64,000 bases of DNA from an uncultured Blautia sp. Its GTDB lineage: Bacteria > Bacillota > Clostridia > Lachnospirales > Lachnospiraceae. Below, one piece after another: positions 9,214-18,943 of the stretch. The position numbers and the translations under genes are program-made. Location of the stretch: positions 1-64,000 of the forward strand of contig USDN01000009.1 of the NCBI GenBank assembly GCA_900553515.1. Reading direction: 5' to 3'. The notes beneath the pieces are model-generated. The model did no database searches and was not told where the DNA came from. It saw only the letters and a program-made list of their open reading frames with translations. The first letter of the stretch is position 1. Every line of letters begins with the position of its first letter.

Positions 9214-11790
9214 TTATGCTTTCATTGCCTTGCGGCCGCAGCACTGTTTGTATTTCTTGCCGCTTCCGCACGGACATGGATCATTTGGATAAACCTTTTC
9301 TTCTTTTCTCTGGACAGGCTTACGTACACTGGAATCATCCTTGTTGGTTCCGGTAACCTTGGCAACCTGCTCACGCTCGATCTTCTGCTCTACATGAACA
9401 TGATACAGCATACGTACCGTATCCTCCTGAATAGAGTTTGTCATCTCATTGAACATATCATAAGCGCTCATCTTATACTCAACAACCGGATCTCTCTGTC
9501 CATAGCCAACCAGTCCGATACCCTGACGGAGGATTTCCATATCGTCGATATGATCCATCCACTTACTGTCAATACACTTCAGAAGAACTACTCGCTCCAG
9601 CTCACGCAGCTGCTCCGGTTCCGGGAATTCAGATTCCTTGGTCTCATAAAGCTTCACAGCTTCTTCCTTAAGGATATGCTTCATTTCATTTTTCTTCTTG
9701 CCTTTTACTTTGTCCCCGGTAAGAGCCTCGATCGGGATAATCGGAAGGAGAATCGAATTAAATTCCTCAAGATTCCACTCTTCTGCATCCACATCATCTG
9801 AGAAGCATCTGTCCACTGTGTTATCCACAATATCCGTAATCATCTTATAAATGGAGTCACGCATGTTCTCTCCATCCAGAACCTGACGACGCTCTTTGTA
9901 AATGATCTCACGCTGTTCATTATTTACCTGGTCGTAGTCAAGAAGATTTTTACGAATACCAAAGTTATTGAACTCAATCTTCTCCTGTGCTTTCTGAATC
10001 GCATTGGAGAGCATCTTATGTTCGATCTGCTCATTTTCAGCAACACCGAGAGAAGTGAATACCTTCATCAGACGCTCTGAACCGAAGAGACGCATCAGAT
10101 CGTCCTCCAGAGAGATATAAAAACGGGATTCACCCGGATCTCCCTGACGTCCGGAACGTCCACGGAGCTGATTGTCAATACGTCTGGACTCATGACGCTC
10201 TGTACCGATGATCTTCAGACCGCCGGCCTCTCTGGCCACATCATCCAGCTTGATATCTGTACCACGGCCTGCCATGTTGGTAGCAATGGTAACAGCTCCG
10301 GCCTGACCTGCCTGGGCAACGATCTCAGCCTCCAGCTCATGGAATTTCGCATTCAGGACATTATGCTGGATTCCCTGACGGCGGAGCATCTTGCTGAGAA
10401 GCTCAGATGTTTCGATGGTAATGGTACCAACCAGTACCGGCTGCTGTCTCTCATGAGCTTCCTTCACAGCCTCGACAACTGCGTTGAATTTCTCTTTCTT
10501 TGTCATATAAACAGCGTCTTCCAGGTCTTTACGCTGTACAGGTCTGTTGGTAGGGATTTCCACAACGTCCATTCCGTAGATATCACGGAACTCTTTTTCC
10601 TCAGTAAGGGCAGTACCAGTCATACCGCCTTTTTTGTCATATTTATTAAAGAAGTTCTGGAAAGTAATGGTGGCAAGTGTCTTGCTCTCACGTTTTACTC
10701 TTACATGCTCCTTAGCCTCAATAGCCTGATGGAGTCCGTCAGAATAACGGCGTCCCGGCATGATACGTCCGGTAAATTCATCTACGATCAGGATCTCATC
10801 ATCTTTTACTACATAATCCTGATCTTTGTGCATCAGGTTATGGGCACGGAGCGCCAGAATAATGTTATGCTGGATCTCCAGGTTTTCCGGATCTGCAAGG
10901 TTTTCGATATTAAAGAATTTCTCGACCTTCTTCACACCACGCTCTGTAAGGTTTACGATCTTATCCTTTTCGTTTACTACAAAGTCTCCTGTCTCAATGA
11001 CCTCTTCACCCATGATAGCGGCCATTTTGGTCATCTCATGGCTGGCCTCACCACGCTCCAGCTGCTGTGCCAGAATATCACAGACCTCATAAAGCTTGGT
11101 AGATTTGCCGCTCTGTCCGGAAATGATAAGCGGGGTACGTGCCTCGTCAATAAGTACGGAGTCCACCTCATCAATGATACAGTAATGAAGGTCTCTCTGT
11201 ACCAGCTGCTCTTTATAAATGACCATATTGTCACGCAGGTAATCAAATCCCAGCTCATTATTTGTTACATAGGTAATATCACATCCATAGGCCGCACGGC
11301 GTTCCTCCGGCTTCATATCATTCAGAACTACGCCTACTGTCAGTCCAAGGAACTCATGAACCTTGCCCATCCACTCGGCATCACGCTTTGCCAGATAGTC
11401 ATTGACAGTAACAATATGGACACCTCTGCCTTCCAGTGCATTCAGATATGCCGGAAGAGTAGATACAAGTGTCTTACCTTCACCGGTTTTCATCTCTGCA
11501 ATACGTCCCTGATGAAGGATGATACCGCCGATGATCTGTACACGGTAATGCTCCATTCCAAGAACACGTTTTGCAGCTTCACGTACAGTTGCAAAAGCCT
11601 CTGGCAGCAGATCATCAAGAGTTGCTCCCTCTTCCAGACGCTTCTTATATTCTCTTGTTTTGTCCCTTAGTTCCTCATCAGTTAATTTCTGCATCTCCGG
11701 ACGCAGTGCCTCTGTTTTCTCTACAAGCGGCATGATACGCTTGACTTCACGCTGGCTGTGCGTTCCGAATACTTTTGAAAACACGTTCAT
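9214..11790 (-). CDS. secA: Preprotein translocase ATPase SecA
   Basis: This 858-residue motor drives proteins through SecYEG. Visible motifs are MKTGEGKTL (Walker A, about residue 105), [16 protein letters not shown] (DEAD-type Walker B), [10 protein letters not shown] and [13 protein letters not shown] (helicase motifs V and VI). The C-terminal zinc-binding SEC-C motif reads [15 protein letters not shown]. It is complete and of standard length. It stands alone, with prfB not downstream. The 237-base gap upstream is AT-rich and is shared with the divergent NusG-II gene. Confidence 0.98.
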   Translation of the reverse strand: MNVFSKVFGTHSQREVKRIMPLVEKTEALRPEMQKLTDEELRDKTREYKKRLEEGATLDDLLPEAFATVREAAKRVLGMEHYRVQIIGGIILHQGRIAEMKTGEGKTLVSTLPAYLNALEGRGVHIVTVNDYLAKRDAEWMGKVHEFLGLTVGVVLNDMKPEERRAAYGCDITYVTNNELGFDYLRDNMVIYKEQLVQRDLHYCIIDEVDSVLIDEARTPLIISGQSGKSTKLYEVCDILAQQLERGEASHEMTKMAAIMGEEVIETGDFVVNEKDKIVNLTERGVKKVEKFFNIENLADPENLEIQHNIILALRAHNLMHKDQDYVVKDDEILIVDEFTGRIMPGRRYSDGLHQAIEAKEHVRVKRESKTLATITFQNFFNKYDKKGGMTGTALTEEKEFRDIYGMDVVEIPTNRPVQRKDLEDAVYMTKKEKFNAVVEAVKEAHERQQPVLVGTITIETSELLSKMLRRQGIQHNVLNAKFHELEAEIVAQAGQAGAVTIATNMAGRGTDIKLDDVAREAGGLKIIGTERHESRRIDNQLRGRSGRQGDPGESRFYISLEDDLMRLFGSERLMKVFTSLGVAENEQIEHKMLSNAIQKAQEKIEFNNFGIRKNLLDYDQVNNEQREIIYKERRQVLDGENMRDSIYKMITDIVDNTVDRCFSDDVDAEEWNLEEFNSILLPIIPIEALTGDKVKGKKKNEMKHILKEEAVKLYETKESEFPEPEQLRELERVVLLKCIDSKWMDHIDDMEILRQGIGLVGYGQRDPVVEYKMSAYDMFNEMTNSIQEDTVRMLYHVHVEQKIEREQVAKVTGTNKDDSSVRKPVQRKEEKVYPNDPCPCGSGKKYKQCCGRKAMKA

Positions 11791-11917
11791 AAATATACTC
11801 CTGTTTGTTTTATTCTATAAAAATGTGTTCTACGGAATCTTCCGTAATTTTGTTAATATAATAAATCTATTCTATTCTATCACTTTCTCAAAGGGAAAAC
11901 AATGATTTTTCTCAGGC

Positions 11918-11946
11918 TTGTCAGATTTTTCCCCTTATGCTATGAT
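11918..11946 (+). promoter_or_regulatory. Sigma-A promoter for the NusG-II/Gx genes
   Basis: TTGTCA (11918-11923) and TATGAT (11941-11946) are separated by 17 bp and lie about 80 bases upstream of the NusG-II gene. Confidence 0.7.
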
Positions 11947-12027
11947 TAGCTTCGAACTACGGAAACAACCAGGCATTTATCTTTTGATACCCGCATATCC
12001 ACTTTATATAAAAGAAAGGAATCACAT

Positions 12028-12396
12028 TTGAAAAAAAAGGAACTTATCTTTATTACCGCAATCCTTGCTGCAGCTCTGCTCCTGTGGGGCGTTATGTTCC
12101 TGATGCGAAAAGGAGACTACGGTTCTGTAAGGATCACGGTAAATGGAGAAGAGTACGGAACCTACTCTCTTTCTCAGAATCAGGTCATCTCCATCGGAGA
12201 GACCAATGTCTGTGAGATCAGAGACGGACAAATAAAAATGACTGAAGCTGACTGTCCGGATCATCTCTGTATAAAACAAAAAGCCGTGGGAAGTTCCGGC
12301 GGAACAATCGTCTGTCTTCCCAACAAAGTTGTGATAGAAGGAGTAAAAGCCGCAGGCTCCGAAGATATCTCTTCGGAATTTGATACGGCCGTATAA
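12028..12396 (+). CDS. NusG domain II-containing membrane-anchored protein
   Basis: This 122-residue protein has one N-terminal membrane segment (IFITAILAAALLLWGVMF) and an extracytoplasmic beta domain of the NusG_II type (VRITVNGEEYGTYSL, DCPDHLCIKQKAVGSSGGT). Two cysteines flank the CPDHLC motif. The start is TTG, chosen for the GAAAGGA upstream and because no ATG precedes the membrane segment. In many Firmicutes this family sits in rnf/apbE gene clusters with the Gx transporter gene, which is exactly the downstream gene here. Its function is not known. Confidence 0.85.
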   Translation: MKKKELIFITAILAAALLLWGVMFLMRKGDYGSVRITVNGEEYGTYSLSQNQVISIGETNVCEIRDGQIKMTEADCPDHLCIKQKAVGSSGGTIVCLPNKVVIEGVKAAGSEDISSEFDTAV

Positions 12397-12399
12397 ATT

Positions 12400-12885
12400 A
12401 TGAACCATAAAAAAACAGCATATCTGGGACTTTTTGCCGCAATCGCTATTATCTTTGGGTATGTAGAATCCCTGATCCCATTTTTTGCAGGAATACCCGG
12501 TATGAAACTGGGGCTGGCCAATCTTGCCGTTCTTTTTATCCTTGAAAAGTATTCCTGGAAAGAAGCCGCCCTGGTTTCCACAGTAAGAATCCTGGTGATC
12601 GGCTTCCTTTTTGGAAATATGTTCAGCATCCTCTACAGTCTGGCAGGAGCTGCATTAAGTCTCACAGTCATGACCCTCATGAAAAAATTTTCCGGTTTCA
12701 GCATCCTGGGAATCAGTGTTGCCGGAGGCGTTTCCCACAATATCGGACAGCTGATCGTTGCCTCTCTCATTGTAGAAAACACCAGTCTTCTTTATTATGC
12801 TCCGGCTCTTCTGATCTCCGGAGTTGTAACCGGACTTCCGATCGGGCTTCTCACCGGAGAAATCACAAAAAGGATACGCCTGTAA
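12400..12885 (+). CDS. Gx transporter family protein (HepT-I-like)
   Basis: This 161-residue integral membrane protein has five to six hydrophobic helices and the family signature IPGMKLGLANLAVLF near residue 32, plus GGVSHNIGQL near 108. It was once annotated as heptaprenyl diphosphate synthase component I and is now grouped as a Gx transporter; it resembles the S-component fold of ECF transporters. It starts 3 bases after the NusG-II gene and ends in a strong terminator, so the two form a closed operon. The transported substrate is unknown, and a link to flavinylated electron-transfer complexes is inferred from context. Confidence 0.82.
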   Translation: MNHKKTAYLGLFAAIAIIFGYVESLIPFFAGIPGMKLGLANLAVLFILEKYSWKEAALVSTVRILVIGFLFGNMFSILYSLAGAALSLTVMTLMKKFSGFSILGISVAGGVSHNIGQLIVASLIVENTSLLYYAPALLISGVVTGLPIGLLTGEITKRIRL

Positions 12886-12914
12886 AGAAAAAGGCGTATC
12901 CTTTCTTTTTTCTA
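12871..12914 (+). terminator. Intrinsic terminator of the NusG-II/Gx operon
   Basis: The stem GGATACGCC/GGCGTATCC is followed by TTTCTTTTTT. It overlaps the last codons of the Gx gene and faces the convergent apbE stop, so it may serve both. Confidence 0.9.
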
Positions 12915-13952
12915 TTTCAGTATTTCTGTCTCATAAGTATTCTTCATAAGTTCAAAGCGCTCTTTCATCCCTTCTGTAAGATATACTTTATGATCCTCAT
13001 CCACAAAAGCTGCATCTGCTCCATACTTTTCCAGAACCGGAAGCGCTTTTTCTTTTCCCAGCACAAAACACGCCGTAGAAAGTCCGTCTGCAAAAAGTCC
13101 GCTGTCACAGACAACTGTTACAGAGGTAAGTCTGTTCCAGACAGGGTAACCGGTTTCCGGATCAAGAATGTGATGATATCTTTTTCCATCTTCCATAAAA
13201 TACCGCTCATAATCCCCTGACGTGGAAAGAAATTCTCCACCCTTCAATGTAACGGCTCCCAGGTAGTCTCCCTCCGGTTCCCTTGGATCCCGTATTGCCA
13301 CCCTCCAGTCTGACTGATCCGGCTTTTCTCCGTAAGCCATCACACTGCTTCCTCCCAGATTCAGGATCATACCGGAAACATCCTTATCCTGTTCCAGAAG
13401 CTCCATAACCAGATCGCAGCCGATTCCCTTTCCCGCTGCCCCCAGATCAATGGTAGCACCATCTTTTAATGTAACTTTATTTCCATCAAGTTCCAGCTTT
13501 TCATATCCGGTTTCTTTCAGAAGCGATTCTAATTCTCCCGTTTGAGGAATCCCTGCATTTTCTCCTCCAATGTCCCAGAGACGGATCACTTTGCCAAGTG
13601 TAGGATCAAAAGCACCCTGTGAATCTTCTGCAAGCTGCTGTATTTTTTGCAGATAATCTGCAAGCTCAGCAGAAACCTCAATGGTTTCTCCTCCGGCATG
13701 ATTCACCTGAGCAATCTGAGAATCTTCCTCTGTCCAGGAAAGAATCTCATCCTCCGTTTTTTTCAGAAGCTTCCCGATAGAAGGATTCAGATCTGTTCCT
13801 TTTGTATACAAAGTTTCTGAAACAACCGTATTCATGGCAAAATCTGTATTCGTGTATTTTTGAGTTTTTGCCTGAACGGGACTGAAAACAAGTCCTGTCA
13901 GTACCATGCCTGCTAAGGCTGTACTCATCCCGAATTTCTGTTTTTTTGTCAT
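12912..13952 (-). CDS. apbE: FAD:protein FMN transferase ApbE
   Basis: This protein of about 346 residues is an exported flavin transferase that attaches FMN to threonine or serine in target proteins such as RnfG and RnfD. An N-terminal signal (STALAGMVLTGLVFSPVQA) is followed by the family motifs DLGAAGKGIGCDL near residue 170, ILNLGGSSVMAYG, and LSTSGDYERYF with HHILDPETGYP. The ATG at 13952 is chosen; AAAGGTGA precedes it. Likely substrates are the flavinylation motifs in RnfD and RnfG encoded about 9 kb away. The cysteine lipobox common in Gram-negative ApbE is not obvious. Confidence 0.93.
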   Translation of the reverse strand: MTKKQKFGMSTALAGMVLTGLVFSPVQAKTQKYTNTDFAMNTVVSETLYTKGTDLNPSIGKLLKKTEDEILSWTEEDSQIAQVNHAGGETIEVSAELADYLQKIQQLAEDSQGAFDPTLGKVIRLWDIGGENAGIPQTGELESLLKETGYEKLELDGNKVTLKDGATIDLGAAGKGIGCDLVMELLEQDKDVSGMILNLGGSSVMAYGEKPDQSDWRVAIRDPREPEGDYLGAVTLKGGEFLSTSGDYERYFMEDGKRYHHILDPETGYPVWNRLTSVTVVCDSGLFADGLSTACFVLGKEKALPVLEKYGADAAFVDEDHKVYLTEGMKERFELMKNTYETEILK

Positions 13953-13970
13953 CAAATCACCTTTCTGATA

Positions 13971-15512
13971 TCAGTGCGGCAGAAGTTCTCTGGTCTCCTC
14001 CACTGCTTTTTTTGTTCCTGCCAGCATGGAACAGGGCTGATCCAGCGTAATGGAAGTCCCGTCTATCTGTCCTACAGTTCCTCCGGCCTCTTCAACAATC
14101 ACAGAAGCTGCAGCATAATCGTATGGATTAAGCTTCATTTCCAGATAAACTGCGTTTCTTCCTGAAGCGATTCTGCACAGATCCAGTGCAGCAGATCCTC
14201 CGCTTCGAATGCAGAGACTTCTCATATAAAGTTCCTGCACTGTCTGAAAAAGAATATCAATTTTATCTTCATTATATCTTGCACATCCAAAAGCTGCAAT
14301 TCCTTCTGCAAGAGAAATATTTTCCATCTGCAGCTTCTGTCCGTTCAAAGTACTTCCCTTGCCACGGATTCCCATATACATCTCATCCATATAGGGATCA
14401 TATACAAATCCTGCGGTCATTTTCCCTTCATGTGCCAGTCCTACAGAAATACAGCTGAAATGATAATCAAACATAAAGTTTGTGGTTCCGTCTATAGGAT
14501 CAATATAAAATGTATATTCTCCGGAAGCTCCCGCTCCCTGATTTCCCTCTGTATCCTCTTCACCAAAAAACGCTGCTCCCGGCAGGATCACACTCAACTC
14601 ACGAATCAGAAAACGCTGGATCTCTGTGTCAAAATCCGTACAAAAATTGGCCAGTCCTTCTTTTTTATGGATTGTTTCCTTTGATAGCTTTGCATTTCTC
14701 AGCTTCTCTCCGGCTTTACGGACAATAGCTTCTATCGCCTGATAATCGATATCCGTACTGCTTTCCACAGACGGTTCTCCTGGCGCCATCTCCTCTGTCA
14801 TCAGGATTTCCTCTGTCGGCTTCTTTTCCGAGACTTCAGGTTTCTCCGCTTTTCTACTCTCTCCGTCCATCTCGGAGTATCCCTTCCATGGTTCCACATC
14901 CCAGCCGCCAAATTCTCTGACATTTTTCACAACATATTTTCTGCTTCGGTCAAAGCCCCAGTAAAGAACACCGCCCAGCACACCTCCGAGGCTGTTAAAA
15001 AACAGATCCGTAAGCTGAAAGGTTCCAATCTTCAGAAAAAGCTGGCAGCTCTCTATGCACAACGAGCAAAAGAAGCCGATCCAGAGACTGTTCAGCAGAA
15101 CCTCCTGTACCTTTTTCTTTCTGTAATCTGTCTTATGTTCCCATACCCGGTATAAAAGAGGAAGCAGCGGAAGAAACATAATAAGATTCTCCATATTTTC
15201 TGTATAAATACTTCCGTCTGCCTTATGTAATCCCCAGATTCCCAGAACACTGTCCAGCGGATTTCCCCAGATACTCCTGCAGAAAAGTGTCCGGAACAGA
15301 ACCAGACATCCATAAAATACCAGAAAGAACTCTCTCCGGAACTGCCTGTCAGTTCGAAATTCCTGTATCCAGGTCCGTATCACCGCTTCCGTGCCTTTTT
15401 TCTTTATCTGCATGTATACGCTCATAAAAAGAACTGCGATCACCAGCGACGCCCCGCAGCTTTGATAAAGAACGCCAAGCACATTCCCGATCACTGAAAC
15501 CATATAGTTCAT
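13971..15512 (-). CDS. VanZ-like membrane domain fused to inositol monophosphatase
   Basis: This 513-residue protein has two unrelated halves. Residues 1-200 are a VanZ-like membrane domain with several helices and the family end motif (LCIESCQLFLKIGTFQLTD, then FFNSLGGVLGGVLYW). After an acidic linker (about 215-250) comes a complete inositol monophosphatase-type phosphatase. Its metal motifs are FFGEEDTEG (about 330), YIDPIDGTTNF (about 350) and NPYDYAAASVIVEEAGG near the end. The phosphatase would face the cytoplasm if VanZ has its usual topology. The frame is continuous and I saw no sign of a frameshift. It lies 18 bases upstream of apbE and is probably co-transcribed. The substrate is unknown. 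Confidence 0.88.
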   Translation of the reverse strand: MNYMVSVIGNVLGVLYQSCGASLVIAVLFMSVYMQIKKKGTEAVIRTWIQEFRTDRQFRREFFLVFYGCLVLFRTLFCRSIWGNPLDSVLGIWGLHKADGSIYTENMENLIMFLPLLPLLYRVWEHKTDYRKKKVQEVLLNSLWIGFFCSLCIESCQLFLKIGTFQLTDLFFNSLGGVLGGVLYWGFDRSRKYVVKNVREFGGWDVEPWKGYSEMDGESRKAEKPEVSEKKPTEEILMTEEMAPGEPSVESSTDIDYQAIEAIVRKAGEKLRNAKLSKETIHKKEGLANFCTDFDTEIQRFLIRELSVILPGAAFFGEEDTEGNQGAGASGEYTFYIDPIDGTTNFMFDYHFSCISVGLAHEGKMTAGFVYDPYMDEMYMGIRGKGSTLNGQKLQMENISLAEGIAAFGCARYNEDKIDILFQTVQELYMRSLCIRSGGSAALDLCRIASGRNAVYLEMKLNPYDYAAASVIVEEAGGTVGQIDGTSITLDQPCSMLAGTKKAVEETRELLPH

Positions 15513-15614
15513 TCCAATACCACCCTTTCTTCGATTATTCTTTTTCTATTATAATCAAATCTTTCTTAAACTTCAATTTCTGTTTATGGGGATGGGGGAA
15601 TTTTAGTTTCTTTT

Positions 15615-15776
15615 TTACTGACTTACCACAGGTTTTCCATCTTTATCAAGCAATGGCGTAAAACCTGATGCATTTCCATTTCTATGAAAAACATAATTTA
15701 CACCTGTTTGTGTATCAACCCAAATTTCAATTATCTCAATAGTTCCTTGCTTGTATATTTTTTTAAAACGCTCCAT
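15615..15776 (-). CDS. DUF6440-like small protein
   Basis: This 53-codon gene runs from an ATG at 15776, preceded by AGGGAG at good spacing, to a TAA at 15615. The product contains WVDTQTGVNYVF and ends in GFTPLLDKDGKPV, the arrangement I associate with DUF6440. It is a soluble small protein of unknown function. It stands alone between the VanZ fusion and a divergent XRE gene; 256 AT-rich bases separate it from the latter. The family assignment is from memory of the motif, not a search. Confidence 0.72.
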   Translation of the reverse strand: MERFKKIYKQGTIEIIEIWVDTQTGVNYVFHRNGNASGFTPLLDKDGKPVVSQ

Positions 15777-16032
15777 AATTTTCTCTCCCTTCGTAAAAAT
15801 AAGGCGATATCTTTACTCGTATTATATGTGAAATATCAAGATTACTCAATTGTTTCTTGAAACAAAAGCAAAAAGTCATAAAAATCACAAAATTTTCAAT
15901 CTGCCCTTACGCAAGATATAACACTCCTGCAGACTCATAAGTATTAATTTAAATAATTGCAAACATCTCTACTTTACGTAGGTATACAAATTCATCATTC
16001 TCATCTATACTTTTTTCAAGGAGGGATAAACG

Positions 16033-16254
16033 ATGAATCAATATATTACAGGAGCTATAATCCGACAATTACGAGAAAACAGCCATTTAACACAAGCTGA
16101 ACTTGCAGAAAAACTATGTGTATCTGACAAAACAGTTTCCAAATGGGAAACTGCCAAAGGATATCCTGATATTTCTCTATTGGAGTCACTGGCACAAGTT
16201 TTCAACGTATCTGTTGCAGATATAACCATTGAGGGGCGTAAGCCCTGCTGTTAG
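16033..16254 (+). CDS. Short XRE-type regulator, possibly a truncated gene
   Basis: This 73-residue helix-turn-helix protein (IIRQLRENSHLTQAELAEKL, then DKTVSKWETAKGYPDISLLE) has the N-terminal sequence of longer clostridial regulators that usually continue for another 100-200 residues after NVSVAD. Here the frame stops at GRKPCC inside a strong terminator hairpin whose left arm encodes the last residues. The start has a good GGAGG upstream. Either it is a natural minimal regulator or a remnant cut short by insertion of a terminator-like segment. It is encoded opposite to the histidine kinase gene that follows. Confidence 0.7.
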   Translation: MNQYITGAIIRQLRENSHLTQAELAEKLCVSDKTVSKWETAKGYPDISLLESLAQVFNVSVADITIEGRKPCC

Positions 16255-16279
16255 TCGAGTACGAGTAACAGCAGGGCTT
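16240..16279 (+). terminator. Strong intrinsic terminator overlapping the XRE stop
   Basis: A perfect 14-bp stem AAGCCCTGCTGTTA/TAACAGCAGGGCTT is followed by ATTTTATTTT. The stop codon of the XRE gene lies in the left arm. Confidence 0.9.
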
Positions 16280-16282
16280 ATT

Positions 16283-17170
16283 TTATTTTGCAAAAAATAT
16301 CTTAATTTGCAGTTTGTCATTGTTGTAAACAGCTTCAATACTTCCGCCCATACGCTCAATCAGCAGCCTGGCGATAGATAATCCCAAACCCGTTGAATTG
16401 CGGCTGGCCTCTACTGTATAGAATCGGTCAAACAGTCTGCCAACCGTAACTGCGGTCAGGTTATGCGCTGTGTTGGTAAAAGTAATATCCCCGTTGCTCG
16501 TCATAATAACCGACAAATCACCGTCAGAATATTTCAGCGCATTACTAATGATATTGGAGAAAATACGGTTCACCGCACCCGCATCCAGTTCACAGAAAAC
16601 AGATTGCTCCGGTAATCTGATTTCCGGTTGAATTCCTTTCTCCTGCATGACCGCATAAAAAGACAGCAGGCTTTCCTCCAATGCCCGTACAATATCCATG
16701 CGTTCCAGCTTTAGCTCCTGCGAAGCTGTAACAACACTGTATCGGAATAATTCTTCGGTCATATTTTTCAAAACTTCGGTTCTGTTCTGTATTTGGGAAA
16801 GATATCGCTGAACATCCTTACTCTTTTCCTCACGCTGCAGCAAATCAAGATAACCGTTGATCGCCGTGAGAGGTGTTCTCAGATCGTGGGAGATGTTAGT
16901 AACAGCTTCTTTCAGTTCCAGATCCCCTTGCTGATAACGCTGTCGTTCCCTACGGAGCAGGCGAAGCTGCACATTGATTTCTGACGCTAACTTTCGCATA
17001 CAGGAATCACGGGTGGAAATATTGACAAGAGTGTTGGTATCTGTTGTCAACCGGTCCCGGAACGCATCTGCAATTTCATGTGCCGACCTGCGCAGAAAAC
17101 ATATTTTTGCAAGAAGCACAAAAATAATCAGAAGCAATATTCCGATAATGATTAACAGTAGATACTCCAT
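16283..17170 (-). CDS. Sensor histidine kinase
   Basis: This 295-residue kinase has one N-terminal membrane helix (LLIIIGILLLIIFVLLA) and no extracellular sensor domain. It has a DHp box NISHDLRTPLTAINGYLDLL (phosphoacceptor His about residue 95) and a HATPase domain with an N-box (IFSNIISNALKYSDG) and a G-box (NSTGLGLSIARLL). The tiny extracytoplasmic part suggests signal input through the membrane or through the ABC transporter encoded just upstream, as in BceS-like systems. It is the last gene of a four-gene operon with the response regulator first. Confidence 0.92.
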   Translation of the reverse strand: MEYLLLIIIGILLLIIFVLLAKICFLRRSAHEIADAFRDRLTTDTNTLVNISTRDSCMRKLASEINVQLRLLRRERQRYQQGDLELKEAVTNISHDLRTPLTAINGYLDLLQREEKSKDVQRYLSQIQNRTEVLKNMTEELFRYSVVTASQELKLERMDIVRALEESLLSFYAVMQEKGIQPEIRLPEQSVFCELDAGAVNRIFSNIISNALKYSDGDLSVIMTSNGDITFTNTAHNLTAVTVGRLFDRFYTVEASRNSTGLGLSIARLLIERMGGSIEAVYNNDKLQIKIFFAK

Positions 17171-17182
17171 TTTCTTTTCTCC

Positions 17183-17959
17183 TTACCGAATATCCTTATT
17201 TTCAAATCCACGGCAGCTGACAACGGCAGAAATAGCAGCCAGCAGAAAACTGCAAAGTCCACTGTATTCCGGCTGAGGAACCTGCCAGGCAGACAGCTGA
17301 GCCGCCTGACCGGTAGGATTCAGGTTATGTAAAAGCAGATACACTTGCCGTACGATCCCTGACACATAGTGAGAATTGACAGCGTCATTTTTGTAAGGGG
17401 GCTGCACCAGGATGCTGTTGGTATGCAAAGCCAGCAAAAGCATTCCAAAGGCCATAGCCATAGTCACCAGGATACCTCTGGATTGATTGGCACACAGCAG
17501 GGTCAGGCCGGCAAAGAAACACCCCTGAGCCATGCTCATCCCCAGACCTGTCAGAGTAAACTGAAGAAAATCCCCGGCTTTCACATTCATTTCAAACAGG
17601 GGCAGACTCAAAACCGTTGTAAACCCGACGACTATCAGGTAAATTCCTCCGCAGCCCACCGCTGCCACTGCCAGCTGTGCCAGTACATAGTCCCGTCGGC
17701 AGGGTACGCTCAACAGCTTGCACCGAACAAATCCTCCTGAAAAATCCTGTCCCAGAAAAAAGCTGACAAAAGCTGCCGAAGCCATGCCCCAGAGAGTCAG
17801 GGGAAGAAAGATTACCCGGCTGATCGGCACGGTATAATCCATAGCGGTGGCCTGCATTCCCACAAATCCGGCTGAAGTTACTAACATTCCTGTCAGGCAG
17901 AGCCAGAAGACAGGACTTTTCCACAGGCGGTACAACTCGGCGCGGAAACACTTAATCAT
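17183..17959 (-). CDS. ABC-2 type permease (peptide or lantibiotic-type exporter)
   Basis: This protein of about 258 residues is predicted to have six membrane segments (for example SPVFWLCLTGMLVTSAGFVG and QGCFFAGLTLLCA). The start is placed at the ATG at 17959, which overlaps the stop of the ATPase gene by 8 bases and has GGGAGGTGG upstream; a longer upstream frame is not needed. It forms an exporter with the adjacent ATPase. With the linked two-component genes, the likely role is sensing and resistance to a cell-envelope-active compound; this is inferred from gene context. Confidence 0.85.
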   Translation of the reverse strand: MIKCFRAELYRLWKSPVFWLCLTGMLVTSAGFVGMQATAMDYTVPISRVIFLPLTLWGMASAAFVSFFLGQDFSGGFVRCKLLSVPCRRDYVLAQLAVAAVGCGGIYLIVVGFTTVLSLPLFEMNVKAGDFLQFTLTGLGMSMAQGCFFAGLTLLCANQSRGILVTMAMAFGMLLLALHTNSILVQPPYKNDAVNSHYVSGIVRQVYLLLHNLNPTGQAAQLSAWQVPQPEYSGLCSFLLAAISAVVSCRGFENKDIR

Positions 17960-18866
17960 GGAAACCACCTCCCACCAGAGAAATATAGTAACTTTCCAGA
18001 CTTTCATCCTTTTCCTGCATGGACATTACCTCACAGTTTTCCTTTTCAAGAGCCATAATCAGCTGCGTCACATTGACTTTAGCGAACACATCAGCGGTGG
18101 TTTCGGACAGGATCTTGTATTCCAGGTTCATGGAATCCAGAATACGGGCCAGTACTGTAGTGCTGCTTACTTCCATGCGAACACATTTCCGGCAGGCAGC
18201 ATTCAATTCCTCTGCACTCAGTTCCTTTACCATACGTCCACTGTCAATAATACCATAATGGGTAGCCAGACGGGAAAGCTCGTCCAGAATGTGACTGGAA
18301 ATCAGAACAGTGATCTGCCTTTCACGGTTTAGTTTCAAAATCAGTTCACGCATTTCCACAATACCCTGTGGATCAAGTCCATTTACAGGCTCGTCAAGAA
18401 CAAGAAAGTCAGGATCACCAGCCAATGCAACGGCAATTCCCAAACGCTGTTTCATGCCCAGGGAAAAGTTCCTGGCTTTCTTCTTCCCAGTATTCTCCAG
18501 CCCCACCAGCTTCAGCAGTTCAGGGATACCGTCATAGGAAGGCAGACCAAGAACAAGATACTGCTGTTTCAGATTTTCCTCCGCCGTCATATCCATATAG
18601 ATAGACGGTGTTTCCACCACAGCGCCCATACGGCGGCGGGATTTAATGATGTCTTTCGTGTTATTGCAGATTCCGTATAGGGTAAAGTTACCAGAAGTTG
18701 GCATCTGCAATCCGCAGATCAGTCGAATCAGAGTAGTCTTACCAGCACCGTTTTTCCCGACAAATCCATAAATGGATCCTTTGGGAACATTCATGGTCAG
18801 ACCGTTCAGAGCCTGAAAATTTTTATACCTTTTTGTCAGACTGTTTGTTTGTAAAATATAGTCCAT
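17952..18866 (-). CDS. ABC transporter ATP-binding protein
   Basis: This 304-residue ATPase has Walker A GKNGAGKTTLIRLICG near residue 38, signature NFSLGMKQRLGIA near 135, Walker B FLVLDEPVNGLDP near 155, and the H-loop ISSHILDEL. A C-terminal extension of about 90 residues is typical of BcrA/LanF-type exporters (bacitracin or lantibiotic self-protection). It is the second gene of the operon and is translationally coupled to the permease. The cargo is not deducible. Confidence 0.92.
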   Translation of the reverse strand: MDYILQTNSLTKRYKNFQALNGLTMNVPKGSIYGFVGKNGAGKTTLIRLICGLQMPTSGNFTLYGICNNTKDIIKSRRRMGAVVETPSIYMDMTAEENLKQQYLVLGLPSYDGIPELLKLVGLENTGKKKARNFSLGMKQRLGIAVALAGDPDFLVLDEPVNGLDPQGIVEMRELILKLNRERQITVLISSHILDELSRLATHYGIIDSGRMVKELSAEELNAACRKCVRMEVSSTTVLARILDSMNLEYKILSETTADVFAKVNVTQLIMALEKENCEVMSMQEKDESLESYYISLVGGGFHD

Positions 18867-18943
18867 AATGTGTTACCTCCTTTGATGACTCCAGTTTATA
18901 AAACAAAAGTCAGGAAAGTGGTCAAGAAAAAGTCAGGATTTCG

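Noticed and set aside
10192..11670. A 492-codon plus-strand frame opposite secA.
   Set aside because: It is antisense to a clear secA gene and its product has no recognisable domain; it mirrors codon bias.
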